From NCBI GenBank assembly GCA_964409355.1, contig CAYPDC010000036.1, positions 1 to 32,810 of the forward strand: a DNA stretch of 32,810 nt, written 5' to 3'. Source of the DNA: PCC-10605 sp964409355 (lineage in GTDB: Bacteria; Cyanobacteriota; Cyanobacteriia; Cyanobacteriales; Cyanobacteriaceae). The position numbers were made by a program, and so were the translations under genes. Positions within the stretch are counted from its first letter, which is position 1; the number at the start of each line of letters is the position of its first letter. Shown here piece after piece: positions 1-8,864 of this stretch. The notes beneath the pieces are model-generated. The model was not told the origin of the DNA. It ran no database searches and worked only from the letters and a program-made list of their open reading frames with translations.

Positions 1-70
1 TTGCACAATGGCTTTAAATTAATTCTTTTTCCTTAATCTTGGGCTTTATTCTTATGTGACACGGAGCAAA

Positions 71-105
71 CCTAAAACCTGATACTTGAAACCCGAAACC
101 TAATA
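71..105. repeat. Heptanucleotide-phased repeat (CCTGAWA type)
   Basis: Five consecutive degenerate 7-mers of the type cctaaaa / cctgata / cccgaaa lie head to tail. The period of seven matches the short tandemly repeated repetitive (STRR) sequences known in cyanobacterial spacers. Confidence 0.55.
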
Positions 106-128
106 AAACTTAACAGATGAATTAGTGA

Positions 129-142
129 GTGCGTAACGTCAG
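129..142 (+). repeat. Solo copy of the GTGCGTAACGTCAG end motif
   Basis: The 14-mer gtgcgtaacgtcag also forms the inverted ends of the small element at 4067-4161. Here it stands alone, 10 bp before the Uma2 remnant, and may be a leftover transposable-element end. Confidence 0.4.
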
Positions 143-151
143 TAACTTAAT

Positions 152-468
152 ATGAATATGCTAGTAACTCAGACTCCTCCCGCCAATAACGAAAATTCCT
201 TATCCTTGAGACTCTTAACCATCAGAGAATATAATCTTATGGCAGAAGTCGGCATTTTAACCCATAACGTCAACTCTACGCCAGTGCAAAGATACCTGAA
301 TATTGGGTATTAGATCTCAAACAACGTCAACACTATGTTTATCGAGAATCTAACAGTCAAGATTATCAAACTACCACAATTTTAAGTGATCAAGAGTCGA
401 TCGCACCTTTAATTTTTCCTGAAACTGAAATTAAAGTATCAGAAATGTTACGCCCTCTCAGTAATTAA
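152..468 (+). pseudogene. Uma2-family (DUF820) endonuclease-like gene, internally deleted and frameshifted
   Basis: From ATG 152 the reading frame gives a typical Uma2 N-terminus (LTIREYNLMAEVGILT) but stops at about 310. From about 286 another frame continues with IPEYWVLDLKQRQHYVYRE, the typical Uma2 C-terminal block, and ends at TAA 468. Uma2 proteins are usually about 180-200 residues. Here only some 35 N-terminal and 60 C-terminal residues are left, so the middle, which carries the PD-(D/E)XK catalytic residues in this family, is missing. It cannot encode an active nuclease. Uma2 genes are highly multiplied and often decayed in cyanobacteria. The family call rests on both ends matching in the right order. 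Confidence 0.7.
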
Positions 469-624
469 TTTGGCTCTCTCACTTCCCGTATAAATTATTG
501 GTATCGAACTGAGGTAAGATCTGAGGTATTTTTGGAAAATGTATCGAAATAAACTGTCTTAGGTGAAAGATTCTTGCTAGTATAGTAAGGCTATAGGGAA
601 TAACCCGTGTAATATCAATCAAAA

Positions 625-652
625 CCTAATACCTGACGGCTAACACCTTTTT
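625..652. repeat. Heptanucleotide-phased repeat
   Basis: Successive 7-mers cctaata, cctgacg, gctaaca, ccttttt. This is the same CCTRAYA family as at 71-105 and 28826-28881. Confidence 0.45.
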
Positions 653-663
653 TAAAGAATAAT

Positions 664-792
664 TTATCACGACGAGAAGCAAGAGAACCGTATGAACTGT
701 TGCTTACTACATTAGGACTGTTCTCTATATTGTTAATTATTTTGGTTAGTGATATTTTCTTTTCTGTGGTTAAATCAGAAATAATATCGTGA
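664..792 (+). pseudogene. Possible truncated small membrane-protein ORF
   Basis: An open frame ending at TGA 790-792 encodes LSRREAREPYELLL followed by a strongly hydrophobic stretch (about 20 residues, LGLFSILLIILV...) and a short polar tail. It looks like a single membrane-spanning segment. No ATG, GTG or TTG precedes the conserved-looking part in this frame, and an upstream TGA lies inside the heptamer repeat, so the start seems lost. It could be the tail of a decayed gene or a chance frame. I do not recognise the family. Confidence 0.25.
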
Positions 793-823
793 GTTAAAGT
801 ATAGATTAAGTAAAAAAAATATT

Positions 824-3800
824 ATGACTTCAGTAACTACTAATTATCAAGAAGATTTAAGTATATATTCTAGCTCAGAATTATTGCTCCGTCACCGCCT
901 GAAATTAGTCGAGAATTTGTGGGAATCAGTATTAACTAACGAGTGTGGACAAGAATTGATAGATTTGTTAGAAAGGTTAAAGTCAGCTTGTTCCCCAGAA
1001 GGGCAAACAACAGAAGATGAAAATTTCTCGGTGAGTAAGTGGATTGAAGAATTGGAATTAGATGATGCCATTAAAGCCGCCCGTGCTTTTGCTTTATACT
1101 TTCAGTTAATTAATATCGTTGAGCAACATTACGAACAAAGAACACAAAAACTGATTCGCCGTAGCACTACCGAGGATCAAGTTAATGCAATTCAAAAACC
1201 TTCTACCAATAGTTTGAATAAAGGTTCATTTGTGGGGGAAGAAAGTTATTTTCACCCCAAATCAAATCCTAGTAGTGGCGGAACTTTTCACTGGCTTTTT
1301 CCCCATTTGAAAAATTTGAATATGCCTCCCCAAAAAATTCAGCAGTTATTAGATGAGTTGGATATTAGTTTGGTTTTCACCGCCCATCCCACCGAAATTG
1401 TGCGTCACACCATTCGGAAAAAACAAAGACGTATCTCTCATATTTTAGAACATCTCGATCGCGCCGAAGAATCTTATCGAGCTATGGGATTAACTAATTC
1501 TTGGGAGGCAGAAAATTACCGTCAATGTCTGTCTGATGAAATTCGGATCTGGTGGCGTACAGATGAACTGCATCAGTTTAAACCAACGGTATTAGATGAA
1601 GTGGATTACGCCTTACATTACTTCCAAGAAGTTTTATTTGACACGATCCCTGAGTTATCCGTGAGATTAAAACAGGCTTTGAATAACACTTTTCCTAAAT
1701 TACATTCCCCCACTCAGAAATTCTGCTATTTTGGTTCATGGGTAGGGAGCGATCGAGACGGTAATCCCTTTGTGACTCCAGAAGTAACATGGTCAACGGC
1801 TTGTTATCAGCGCAATTTGGTATTAGATAAATACATTGATTCAGTGAATCAGTTAGGAGATGTTCTCAGTTTGTCTTTACACTGGAGTAATGTTTTACCT
1901 GAATTGTTAGACTCCCTAGAGCGCGATCGTATCTTCATGGCTAATGTGTATGATAAATACTATGTCCGCTATCGTCAAGAGCCTTATCGCCTGAAAATAG
2001 CCTATATTGAGCAGAAATTGCAAAATACTAAAGCCCGAAATCAAGCCTTATCCAACCCTGAAACCAGAAAATCCATTAAACTGGCACACAAAGACGATAA
2101 CGTTTATCCCACTACGGCTGACTTTTTAGCAGATTTAAACCTAATTAAAGACAACCTAGAACGTACAGGATTACACTGTAAAGAATTGGAACATTTAATC
2201 TGTCAAGTAGAAATATTCGGATTCCATCTTACTCCCCTTGATTTCCGTCAAGACTCCTCCCGTCACTCAGAAGCATTAAATGAAATTGCCGAGTATTTAG
2301 GAATATTAGAGAAACCCTATAACGACTTATCCGAAGCCGAAAAAACAGCATGGTTAACCCAAGAATTAAAAACCCGTCGCCCTTTAATTCCCAATGAAGT
2401 GGCTTTTTCCGATCATACTCAAGAGACGATCGAAACGTTTAAAGTATTGAGATCATTACAAATCGAATTTGGCTTAGATATTTGTCATACCTATATTATC
2501 AGCATGACTAACTATGTCAGTGATGTCTTAGAAGTATTGTTACTGGCAAAAGAAGCTGGATTATACGATCCCATTTTAGGCATGACAACCATTCGTATCG
2601 TGCCTCTATTTGAAACCGTAGAAGACTTAAAACGAGCCCCAGAGGTAATGACAGAATTGTTTGAATTGCCCCTTTATCGTGCCTGTTTAGTGGGGGGATA
2701 TGAGAATGTCGATAAATCATCATCCTTCCTCAATTTACCCGAACTAGAGCCAAAAAACCTACAGGAAATCATGTTAGGTTACTCCGACAGCAATAAAGAC
2801 TCAGGATTTATGAGCAGTAACTGGGAAATTCACAAAGCCCAAAAAAATCTGGCAAGAATTGGCGATAAATACGGCTTAAATATTAAAATCTTTCACGGTA
2901 GAGGCGGTTCAGTGGGTAGAGGAGGAGGACCAGCTTATGCGGCTATTTTAGCACAACCTACCTCAACCATCAACGGTAGAATTAAAATTACCGAACAAGG
3001 AGAAGTATTAGCCTCTAAATATTCCTTACCTGAATTAGCATTATACAACCTCGAAACCATTAGCACCGCAGTTATTCAAGCTAGTTTACTCGGTAGTGGG
3101 TTCGATGATATTGAGCCTTGGAATGAAATCATGGAAGAAATCTCCGTTGCCTCCCGTAAGGCTTACCGTCAACTAATTTACGAACAACCAGACTTCCTCG
3201 ACTTCTTCTTATCGGTTACTCCCATTGAAGAAATCAGTAAACTACAAATAAGCTCTCGTCCCGCCCGTCGTAGTAGTGGCAAAAAAGATATATCATCCTT
3301 AAGGGCGATTCCCTGGGTATTTAGTTGGACACAAAGCCGTTTCTTGCTTCCTGCTTGGTATGGTGTCGGCACGGCACTACAGCAATTTTTGGCTCAAGAA
3401 CCAGAGGAAAACTTAAAATTACTAAGATATTTCTATCTCAAATGGCCTTTCTTCAAAATGGTGATTTCTAAAGTCGAAATGACACTCTCAAAAGTGGATT
3501 TACAGATGGCGAGTCACTATATCGAAGAATTAGCAAAACCCGAAGATAAAGAGCGTTTTTCGACGGTATTTAACCAAATTGCGCGGGAATACTATTTAAG
3601 CCGAGAAGTAGTCTTACAAATCAACGAACAAGAAAGATTATTAGATAATGATCCCGATTTACAAAGATCTGTGCAACTGAGAAACGGTACGATCGTGCCA
3701 TTAGGATTTTTACAAGTATCATTGTTAAAACGTTTAAGACAATATGCCAATCAAAACAAATCAGGTTTAATTCACTTCCGTTATAGCAAAGAGGAGTTAT

Positions 3801-3859
3801 TACGGGGTGCATTGTTAACCATTAACGGTATCGCCGCAGGTATGCGCAACACGGGTTGA
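824..3859 (+). CDS. ppc: Phosphoenolpyruvate carboxylase
   Basis: This cytoplasmic enzyme adds bicarbonate to PEP to give oxaloacetate, replenishing the incomplete or branched TCA cycle of cyanobacteria. At 1011 residues it is the usual length for cyanobacterial PEPC. Diagnostic motifs are in order: FTAHPTE with the catalytic His (H188), GSDRDGNPFVT near residue 310, GYSDSNKDSGFMSSN near 650, the glycine-rich FHGRGGSVGRGGGP loop near 690, and the canonical C-terminal end MRNTG. The N-terminus lacks the plant-type phosphorylatable serine motif as far as can be seen. The start at ATG 824 follows an A-rich stretch with no clear Shine-Dalgarno. It stands alone as a single transcription unit facing a convergent gene. 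Confidence 0.98.
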   Translation: MTSVTTNYQEDLSIYSSSELLLRHRLKLVENLWESVLTNECGQELIDLLERLKSACSPEGQTTEDENFSVSKWIEELELDDAIKAARAFALYFQLINIVEQHYEQRTQKLIRRSTTEDQVNAIQKPSTNSLNKGSFVGEESYFHPKSNPSSGGTFHWLFPHLKNLNMPPQKIQQLLDELDISLVFTAHPTEIVRHTIRKKQRRISHILEHLDRAEESYRAMGLTNSWEAENYRQCLSDEIRIWWRTDELHQFKPTVLDEVDYALHYFQEVLFDTIPELSVRLKQALNNTFPKLHSPTQKFCYFGSWVGSDRDGNPFVTPEVTWSTACYQRNLVLDKYIDSVNQLGDVLSLSLHWSNVLPELLDSLERDRIFMANVYDKYYVRYRQEPYRLKIAYIEQKLQNTKARNQALSNPETRKSIKLAHKDDNVYPTTADFLADLNLIKDNLERTGLHCKELEHLICQVEIFGFHLTPLDFRQDSSRHSEALNEIAEYLGILEKPYNDLSEAEKTAWLTQELKTRRPLIPNEVAFSDHTQETIETFKVLRSLQIEFGLDICHTYIISMTNYVSDVLEVLLLAKEAGLYDPILGMTTIRIVPLFETVEDLKRAPEVMTELFELPLYRACLVGGYENVDKSSSFLNLPELEPKNLQEIMLGYSDSNKDSGFMSSNWEIHKAQKNLARIGDKYGLNIKIFHGRGGSVGRGGGPAYAAILAQPTSTINGRIKITEQGEVLASKYSLPELALYNLETISTAVIQASLLGSGFDDIEPWNEIMEEISVASRKAYRQLIYEQPDFLDFFLSVTPIEEISKLQISSRPARRSSGKKDISSLRAIPWVFSWTQSRFLLPAWYGVGTALQQFLAQEPEENLKLLRYFYLKWPFFKMVISKVEMTLSKVDLQMASHYIEELAKPEDKERFSTVFNQIAREYYLSREVVLQINEQERLLDNDPDLQRSVQLRNGTIVPLGFLQVSLLKRLRQYANQNKSGLIHFRYSKEELLRGALLTINGIAAGMRNTG

Positions 3860-3998
3860 TGACGAGTAATAAGTAATGAGTCCCTGAGAGAAATTTAGTG
3901 CCTCCAAAATAAACAGGAGAAACCTAGTTCATCTCTTAACATATAATTTTTTATCTTAGGCGGTTTCCAAGAAAGAATTTACCAATCTTCCTTATAAT

Positions 3999-4021
3999 TC
4001 CCCCTTTGTGTTTTGGGGGGA
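3999..4021. repeat. TCCCCC...GGGGGA hairpin
   Basis: tccccc and ggggga arms are separated by a short T/G-rich loop, immediately followed by a second G run (aggggggat). This is a common type of cyanobacterial spacer palindrome. It may act as a bidirectional terminator between the convergent genes, but no clear U-run follows. Confidence 0.4.
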
Positions 4022-4066
4022 TAGGGGGGATCATGCAGGTATATTTATTATTAGAAATCACCTTAA

Positions 4067-4161
4067 CTGACGTTACGCACAATAAACCCTAAAATACCAA
4101 TTTTTCGTTCGCACTTAACCTCTGAAGCTATATAATATCTCCTTTGACTGCGTAACGTCAG
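4067..4161. mobile_element. MITE-like element with 13-bp perfect terminal inverted repeats
   Basis: ctgacgttacgca at 4067-4079 is the exact reverse complement of tgcgtaacgtcag at 4149-4161, giving a 95-bp element with an AT-rich core and no coding capacity. The same end motif occurs alone at 129-142. No convincing target duplication is visible. The right end stops three bases before the stop codon of the neighbouring reverse-strand gene. Confidence 0.45.
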
Positions 4162-4164
4162 ATC

Positions 4165-5235
4165 TTAATTTTTAACTGAGTTTCTCCACACTTGCCAAGT
4201 AGTGTAAACAAGCAACATACTTGCACCTAAAGCGTAAACTCTACCACTAGGAAAACCAGAAAAAGCTAAAGCCAAACTACCTGCCCATAAAGTGAGAGAA
4301 TAGATATAAATAGCCGTTAATCTTTGAGAAATCCCTGCTTGTAATAAACGATGATGTAGATGACGTTTATCTGGTAAAAAAGGGGATTTTCCTTGTAAAA
4401 CACGAGATACAATTACCCATGACATATCCAAAATTGGTACTGCTAAAATAACATAAGGTAAAAGCACTGCCGTCACTGCTGCCGTTTTAGAAATGCCAAT
4501 TACGGCTACTCCTGCTAACATAAAACCCATAAAATAAGCACCACCATCCCCCATGAAAATTTCCGCAGGATTGAAATTGTATCTCAAAAAACCTAAAGCA
4601 CCTCCGGCTAAACCTGCCGCCAATAAGGCTGCTGCCGGTTGATTCATAAACAAACTAACGATTAACATTACCACTGCCGCAATGCCACAAACTCCTGCGG
4701 CTAATCCGTCTAAACCATCAATCCAATTAACAGCATTCACCATCCCGACTAACCAAATTACTGTAATAGGTAAACTTATCCACCACATATCAATCTGAAT
4801 TAAGTCACCAAAGGGGATAGTAAAAAAATCAATTCTCACTCCTTTATACCAAGCAAAAGAAGCAACAATAGATTGTACAATTAAACGAGACTGAGGGGAA
4901 AGGCTAAACAAATCATCGGCTAAACCAATAAAGAAAAAGAAAATCGCACCGATGGTGACACCCCAAATTTCCGCATCTTTTTCAGGGGATAATACCCCAA
5001 ATCCCCCCAACCACCATACTATCAATAACCCTGCGGTTGTACCTGCAAAAATTGCCACTCCCCCAATTCTCACAATGGGTTTACTGTGAATCTTTCTGGC
5101 GTCTGGTTTATCCACATGACCACTTTTTAAACCAATACTTTTTACTACTGGCGTAGCCCACATTACCACATTCATGGAAACAAGGAAAGCAATTAAATGA
5201 TAAATTTCATTAGTGTGGGTTGTTTCAGGCAACAT
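4165..5235 (-). CDS. Polyprenyl-phosphate GlcNAc-1-phosphate transferase, WecA/TagO/MraY family
   Basis: This integral membrane enzyme transfers a sugar-1-phosphate from a UDP-sugar to undecaprenyl phosphate, starting synthesis of an envelope polysaccharide. The 356-residue protein is strongly hydrophobic, with about ten likely membrane segments. It carries the family's cytoplasmic motifs: NWIDGLDGLAAG (Mg-binding Asp pair), MGDGGAYFMGF, and the C-terminal loop LPDKRHLHHRLLQAG with the His-rich motif of the WecA branch (MraY differs there). A wecB (UDP-GlcNAc 2-epimerase) lies at 10874, which suggests a GlcNAc/ManNAc polymer route, but the two genes are not linked. Exact donor sugar cannot be told from sequence. 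Start is ATG at 5235. Confidence 0.9.
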   Translation of the reverse strand: MLPETTHTNEIYHLIAFLVSMNVVMWATPVVKSIGLKSGHVDKPDARKIHSKPIVRIGGVAIFAGTTAGLLIVWWLGGFGVLSPEKDAEIWGVTIGAIFFFFIGLADDLFSLSPQSRLIVQSIVASFAWYKGVRIDFFTIPFGDLIQIDMWWISLPITVIWLVGMVNAVNWIDGLDGLAAGVCGIAAVVMLIVSLFMNQPAAALLAAGLAGGALGFLRYNFNPAEIFMGDGGAYFMGFMLAGVAVIGISKTAAVTAVLLPYVILAVPILDMSWVIVSRVLQGKSPFLPDKRHLHHRLLQAGISQRLTAIYIYSLTLWAGSLALAFSGFPSGRVYALGASMLLVYTTWQVWRNSVKN

Positions 5236-5542
5236 AGATTAATGTTTTTCCATGGGGAATTATATTTTTTCTTAACTAATCTTAACTTGAGAAGGGGCGA
5301 AACAATTAACAATAAAGAATTAATAATAGAATGAACCTGAATCACTTGTATAAAAAATATTAGTCTAGTTTTAGGTGTCAGGTGGTGCATTGAGCGAAGT
5401 CTAAATGTGCATTCTACAAAAAACCTCTTAATTAAATGAAAATTTACTTAAAAAAACTTAGAACTTGAAAAGATCTTTGTATGGGATCATTAAAATAATG
5501 TTAATGATAAAAACGATTCAATACAAATCTTAATCAAGAGAA
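5236..5542. other. Divergent spacer between the WecA-like gene and por
   Basis: It carries promoters for two divergent genes that I cannot place exactly. A heptamer pair aggtgtc/aggtggt lies at 5373-5386, followed by gcattgagcgaagtct, a dispersed motif seen in other form near 28840-28864. An imperfect inverted pair (agatctttgtat at about 5470, atacaaatct at 5521-5530) flanks the proximal por upstream region. Confidence 0.4.
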
Positions 5543-6511
5543 ATGACTATAGATAATAAACCCACAGTAATTGTAACTGGTGCATCATCAGGAGTTGGTT
5601 TACAAGCCGCCAAAGCCTTGACAAAAAAAGGTTGGTTTGTGATCATGGCTTGTCGTGATATTGATAAAACCCTCAAAGCCGCTAATCAAGTCGGCATCAC
5701 ATCTGGCAATTATCAGATTATTCACATCGATTTAGCTGATTTTGACAGTGTACGCAAATTTGTGCAAGATTTTCGGGCAACAGGAAGAAAATTAGATGCT
5801 TTAGTCTGCAATGCGGCGGTTTACTATCCCTTGTTAAAAGAACCTTTACGCAATAAAGATGGTTATGAAATCAGCGTTGCTACTAATCATTTAGGTCATT
5901 TTCTCCTTTGTAATTTAATGTTAGAAGATTTGCAAAAATCAGGCAATCTTGAACCTCGTCTAGTGATTTTAGGCACGGTGACAGCGAATCCTAAAGAGTT
6001 AGGGGGTAAAATACCTATTCCTGCACCTCCAGATTTAGGTAATCTTGATGGTTTCAAACAAGGTTTTAAAGAGCCTATTAGCATGATTGACGGTAAAAAA
6101 TTCAAGTCGGGTAAAGCCTATAAAGATAGCAAACTTTGCAATATGCTTACCATGAGAGAGTTACACCGCCGTTATCATCAATCCACTGGTATTACTTTTT
6201 CTGCTTTATATCCGGGTTGTGTAGCAACTACTGCCCTTTTCCGCAATCATTATTCTTTATTCCAAAAAATATTCCCTCTTTTTCAAAAGAATATTACAGG
6301 AGGATATGTGTCGGAAGAATTAGCAGGTGAAAGAGTTGCCATGGTGGTAGCTGATCCTGAATATAATCAATCTGGGGTATATTGGAGTTGGGGTAATCGT
6401 CAAAAAGAAGGGCGTAAATCCTTTGTGCAAGAAATTTCCGATGAAGCTAGTAATACAGACAAAGGCGTACTCATGTGGGATTTGAGTAAACAGTTAGTGG
6501 GGTTAGCTTAA
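5543..6511 (+). CDS. por: Light-dependent protochlorophyllide oxidoreductase
   Basis: This enzyme reduces the C17-C18 double bond of protochlorophyllide to chlorophyllide with NADPH, using light, in chlorophyll synthesis. The 322-residue short-chain dehydrogenase has the Rossmann motif TGASSGVG (residues 12-19), CNAAV near 89, and the catalytic pair Y193/K197 in GKAYKDSKLCNM, with the conserved active-site Cys at 199. The POR-specific insertion and the NHLGHFLL segment are present, separating it from generic SDRs. ATG 5543 follows aagag at suitable distance. A GTAG-type hairpin lies 13 bp after the stop and may end its transcript before tyrA. Confidence 0.97.
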   Translation: MTIDNKPTVIVTGASSGVGLQAAKALTKKGWFVIMACRDIDKTLKAANQVGITSGNYQIIHIDLADFDSVRKFVQDFRATGRKLDALVCNAAVYYPLLKEPLRNKDGYEISVATNHLGHFLLCNLMLEDLQKSGNLEPRLVILGTVTANPKELGGKIPIPAPPDLGNLDGFKQGFKEPISMIDGKKFKSGKAYKDSKLCNMLTMRELHRRYHQSTGITFSALYPGCVATTALFRNHYSLFQKIFPLFQKNITGGYVSEELAGERVAMVVADPEYNQSGVYWSWGNRQKEGRKSFVQEISDEASNTDKGVLMWDLSKQLVGLA

Positions 6512-6523
6512 GTAATGAGTAAT

Positions 6524-6547
6524 GTAGGGGTTGAATATATTCAATCC
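6524..6547 (+). repeat. REP-like GTAG hairpin, copy 1 (possible terminator)
   Basis: GTAG is followed by a stem built on the 14-bp palindrome ttgaatatattcaa, extended by ggg and tcc. It sits between por and tyrA. The architecture is shared with 14917-14941 and 32699-32722. It may act as a terminator, although no clear T-run follows. Confidence 0.5.
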
Positions 6548-6587
6548 TTACCGATTAATTGTTCATTTTTAATTGTTTATTGTTTTC

Positions 6588-7424
6588 ATGAAAATAGGTA
6601 TCATTGGTTTAGGCTTAATTGGTGGTTCTTTGGGGTTGGATTTGACTGCTAGAGGTTACGAGGTGATTGGGATTTCCCGTAAACAGGAAACCTGCGATCG
6701 CGCCTTAGGAAAAAAAATAGCCCCGATGACAGGGACAGATTTAGCACTTTTAGGCAAAACAGATCTAATTTTTGTTTGTACCCCTATAGGGGCGATTTTA
6801 AAGACCATAGAGAGCATTATTCCCTATCTATCTCCTAAAACTATTATTACCGATGTGGGTTCTGTTAAAGGTGCGATCGCCTCTTCGGCAACAGAATTAT
6901 GGTCAAATTTTGTCGGCAGTCATCCCATGGCAGGTACGGCAAATCAGGGGGTTGAGGCGGCAGAATATAACTTATTTCAAAACGCCCCCTGTGTAATTAC
7001 CCCTTTACCTCAAACTGCCATGGAAGCAGTGGCAAAAGTGAGTGAAATATGGGAAACCGTAGGTTGTCGGTTATATCATACTACCCCAGAAATGCACGAT
7101 CGAGCCGTAGCATGGATTTCTCATTTACCTGTGATGATTAGTGCCAATTTAATTCATAGCTGTAGCAACACACCCTCATCGGAGGTGGTAGGATTAGCTC
7201 AAGCCTTAGCCAGTTCAGGTTTTAAGGATACCAGTCGAGTAGGAGGGGGTAATCCGGAATTAGGTTTAATGATGGCACAATATAATCATCAACAGTTACT
7301 TAATTGTTTGCAAGAATATCGGCAAAATTTGGATTTATTAATCGAAAATATTGAGGAAGAAAATTGGCAATTTGTAGATAAATTTTTATCAAATACCCAC
7401 AACATACGCCCTGATTTTATCTAA
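6588..7424 (+). CDS. tyrA: Prephenate/arogenate dehydrogenase
   Basis: This enzyme oxidatively decarboxylates prephenate or arogenate in tyrosine synthesis; cyanobacterial members usually prefer arogenate and NADP. The nucleotide fold is GLGLIGGSLG at residues 6-15. GSHPMAGT (the conserved substrate-region His) and the AWISHLPVMIS helix are typical of TyrA. A longer frame exists from TTG 6573, adding five residues, but ATG 6588 puts MKIGIIGLG at the very N-terminus as in homologues, giving 278 residues. No ACT or chorismate mutase domain is attached. It follows por on the same strand with a hairpin between. Confidence 0.92.
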   Translation: MKIGIIGLGLIGGSLGLDLTARGYEVIGISRKQETCDRALGKKIAPMTGTDLALLGKTDLIFVCTPIGAILKTIESIIPYLSPKTIITDVGSVKGAIASSATELWSNFVGSHPMAGTANQGVEAAEYNLFQNAPCVITPLPQTAMEAVAKVSEIWETVGCRLYHTTPEMHDRAVAWISHLPVMISANLIHSCSNTPSSEVVGLAQALASSGFKDTSRVGGGNPELGLMMAQYNHQQLLNCLQEYRQNLDLLIENIEEENWQFVDKFLSNTHNIRPDFI

Positions 7425-7666
7425 GTAAATGTAGGTTTTCTTACTTTGAGTATGTAAATGACTGGTTAGGGTAGGAAAAAGGGAATTATAAAATAACAAA
7501 TTATAAAATTTTAATTTTTATTTTGCTATAAGTTTTGTTTGATAAGAGTTATAGAACTTATTTTCTATCAATTAGATAGATGTAGTTAATATTTGCTAAT
7601 TAAGTTTAACTTCAAACTCCGAAATCAGATGATATAATATTTTCTGGATTCAAGCAAAGGAGGAGT

Positions 7667-8518
7667 ATGACAAAGGTTGCAGTATTGGGTATGGGATTAA
7701 TGGGAAATCCCATGGTAATGAGATTAGCACAAGCTAAAATCCCTGTTATGGCTTACAATCGCACCCCTGCTAAGTTAGAGTCATTGAAAAGAGAAAATAT
7801 CCCTGTTACCACCAATATTCATGAGGCGATCGCCTTTGGGGATGTGATTATTTTAATGTTGAGTGATATTGCTGCTATTCAAGAAGTAATCTTCGATTCG
7901 GTAGTGGATTTGGAAGGAAAAACCATCATTCAAATGGGTACGATCGCACCCGGTGAAAGTAAAGGACTATACGTCACCATCAACGAAAAAGGCGGAGAAT
8001 ATTTAGAAGCACCAGTTTTAGGTAGTATTCCAGAAGTAAAAACAGGCAAATTATTACTCATGGTGGGCGGTGAAAAAAGCCTATTTCAACGATATGAAGA
8101 ACTTTTAACTCATTTTTCCCCTAAACCTATTTTTATCGGTAATATAGGCACAGCATCTGCCCTTAAATTGGGACTGAATCAGATTATAGCAGGGTTAACC
8201 AGCACCTTTGCTTTGAGTTTAAGTTATATTCAACAGCAAGGAGTGGAAGTCGATACATTTATGGAAATCCTCCGCAATAGTACCTTGTATGCGCCGACTT
8301 TTGACAAAAAACTACAAAGAATGTGCGATCGCAACTTCGATAATCCCAACTTTCCCACCAAGCATTTACTCAAAGACATAGGCTTATTTTTAGCATCCGC
8401 ACAAACCATCGGTTTAAATACCAAAGCCTTAGAAGGTATAGAAGAAATAACAACTCAGGCGGTAGAAAACGGAGAAGCCGATAGCGACTATTCTGCGATT
8501 ATTAAGGCAATAATTTAG
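7667..8518 (+). CDS. NAD(P)-dependent beta-hydroxyacid dehydrogenase (3-hydroxyisobutyrate dehydrogenase / glyoxylate reductase family)
   Basis: The 283-residue protein has the N-terminal Rossmann motif GMGLMGNPM (residues 8-16) and NRT at 31-33, where the Arg favours NADPH. K167 in ALKLGLNQ is in the position of the family's catalytic lysine. The usual substrate loop (APVSGG) appears as APVLGS, a small departure. Members in cyanobacteria include glyoxylate/succinic-semialdehyde reductases, but the substrate cannot be assigned here. An unusually strong ribosome binding site, aaggagg, precedes ATG 7667, stronger than for most genes in the window. Confidence 0.88.
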   Translation: MTKVAVLGMGLMGNPMVMRLAQAKIPVMAYNRTPAKLESLKRENIPVTTNIHEAIAFGDVIILMLSDIAAIQEVIFDSVVDLEGKTIIQMGTIAPGESKGLYVTINEKGGEYLEAPVLGSIPEVKTGKLLLMVGGEKSLFQRYEELLTHFSPKPIFIGNIGTASALKLGLNQIIAGLTSTFALSLSYIQQQGVEVDTFMEILRNSTLYAPTFDKKLQRMCDRNFDNPNFPTKHLLKDIGLFLASAQTIGLNTKALEGIEEITTQAVENGEADSDYSAIIKAII

Positions 8519-8567
8519 GAATGAGTAATAGACATCTGCCATAAGTTAATTATTTTTCCGAAGGCTC

Positions 8568-8589
8568 GTAGTAAGGGCTTTAGCCCTTA
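8568..8589 (+). repeat. REP-like GTAG hairpin, copy 2
   Basis: GTAG (8568-8571) is immediately followed by the perfect 8-bp stem taagggct / agccctta with a 2-nt loop. Stem sequence differs from the other copies but the layout is the same. Confidence 0.5.
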
Positions 8590-8748
8590 AAATGCTTATT
8601 GTTGGAGAAGTCTAATGAGTGAGGAGAAGCAAAACTGAATCACGTATTGGGGTAAAATTGCACTTTATTTAGTTCAATTTATTGAAAGTTATCTATTATC
8701 TTTGTCAATTTATTGCAAGGCAATTTATGGGTTAAAGCCTTTATCTCA

Positions 8749-8768
8749 CAATGAAATTTATTTCATTG
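8749..8768. repeat. Perfect 9-bp inverted repeat upstream of hpnB
   Basis: caatgaaat and atttcattg are separated by tt. This 20-bp near-palindrome could be an operator or RNA hairpin; nothing else supports a specific role. Confidence 0.35.
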
Positions 8769-8864
8769 CTAACAGTGATCGTTAAATAGATTTAACTCCA
8801 TTTTTAATAATTATACAATGTTCCTTATTTCCTTTTTATTAATTCTTTTAATTCTTAATTTTTC

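Larger units (their letters stand above)
469..823. other. Intergenic region upstream of ppc with repeats and an ORF remnant
   Basis: No intact gene is seen. It holds heptamer-phased sequence at 625-652, an open frame without a start at 664-792, and the AT-rich leader of ppc. A motif atcgaactgaggt at about 502 resembles motifs at about 18298 and 28691. Confidence 0.5.
3860..4164. other. Convergent spacer between ppc and the WecA-like gene
   Basis: No gene is seen. It contains a short heptamer-like tail (gagtaat/aagtaat at 3864-3877), a C-run/G-run hairpin at 3999-4021 and the inverted-repeat element at 4067-4161. The hairpin may also terminate ppc or the opposite gene. Confidence 0.5.
8519..8864. 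other. Spacer upstream of hpnB with two palindromes
   Basis: No gene is seen. It holds the GTAG hairpin at 8568-8589, the motif gagaagtctaatgag shared with other spacers, and a perfect hairpin caatgaaat-tt-atttcattg at 8749-8768, about 97 bp before hpnB. That position could make the last a regulatory site or upstream terminator. Confidence 0.45.

Noticed and set aside
6573..6587. TTG start extending TyrA by five residues
   Set aside because: The extra residues are not typical and ATG 6588 places the Rossmann strand at the N-terminus as expected.
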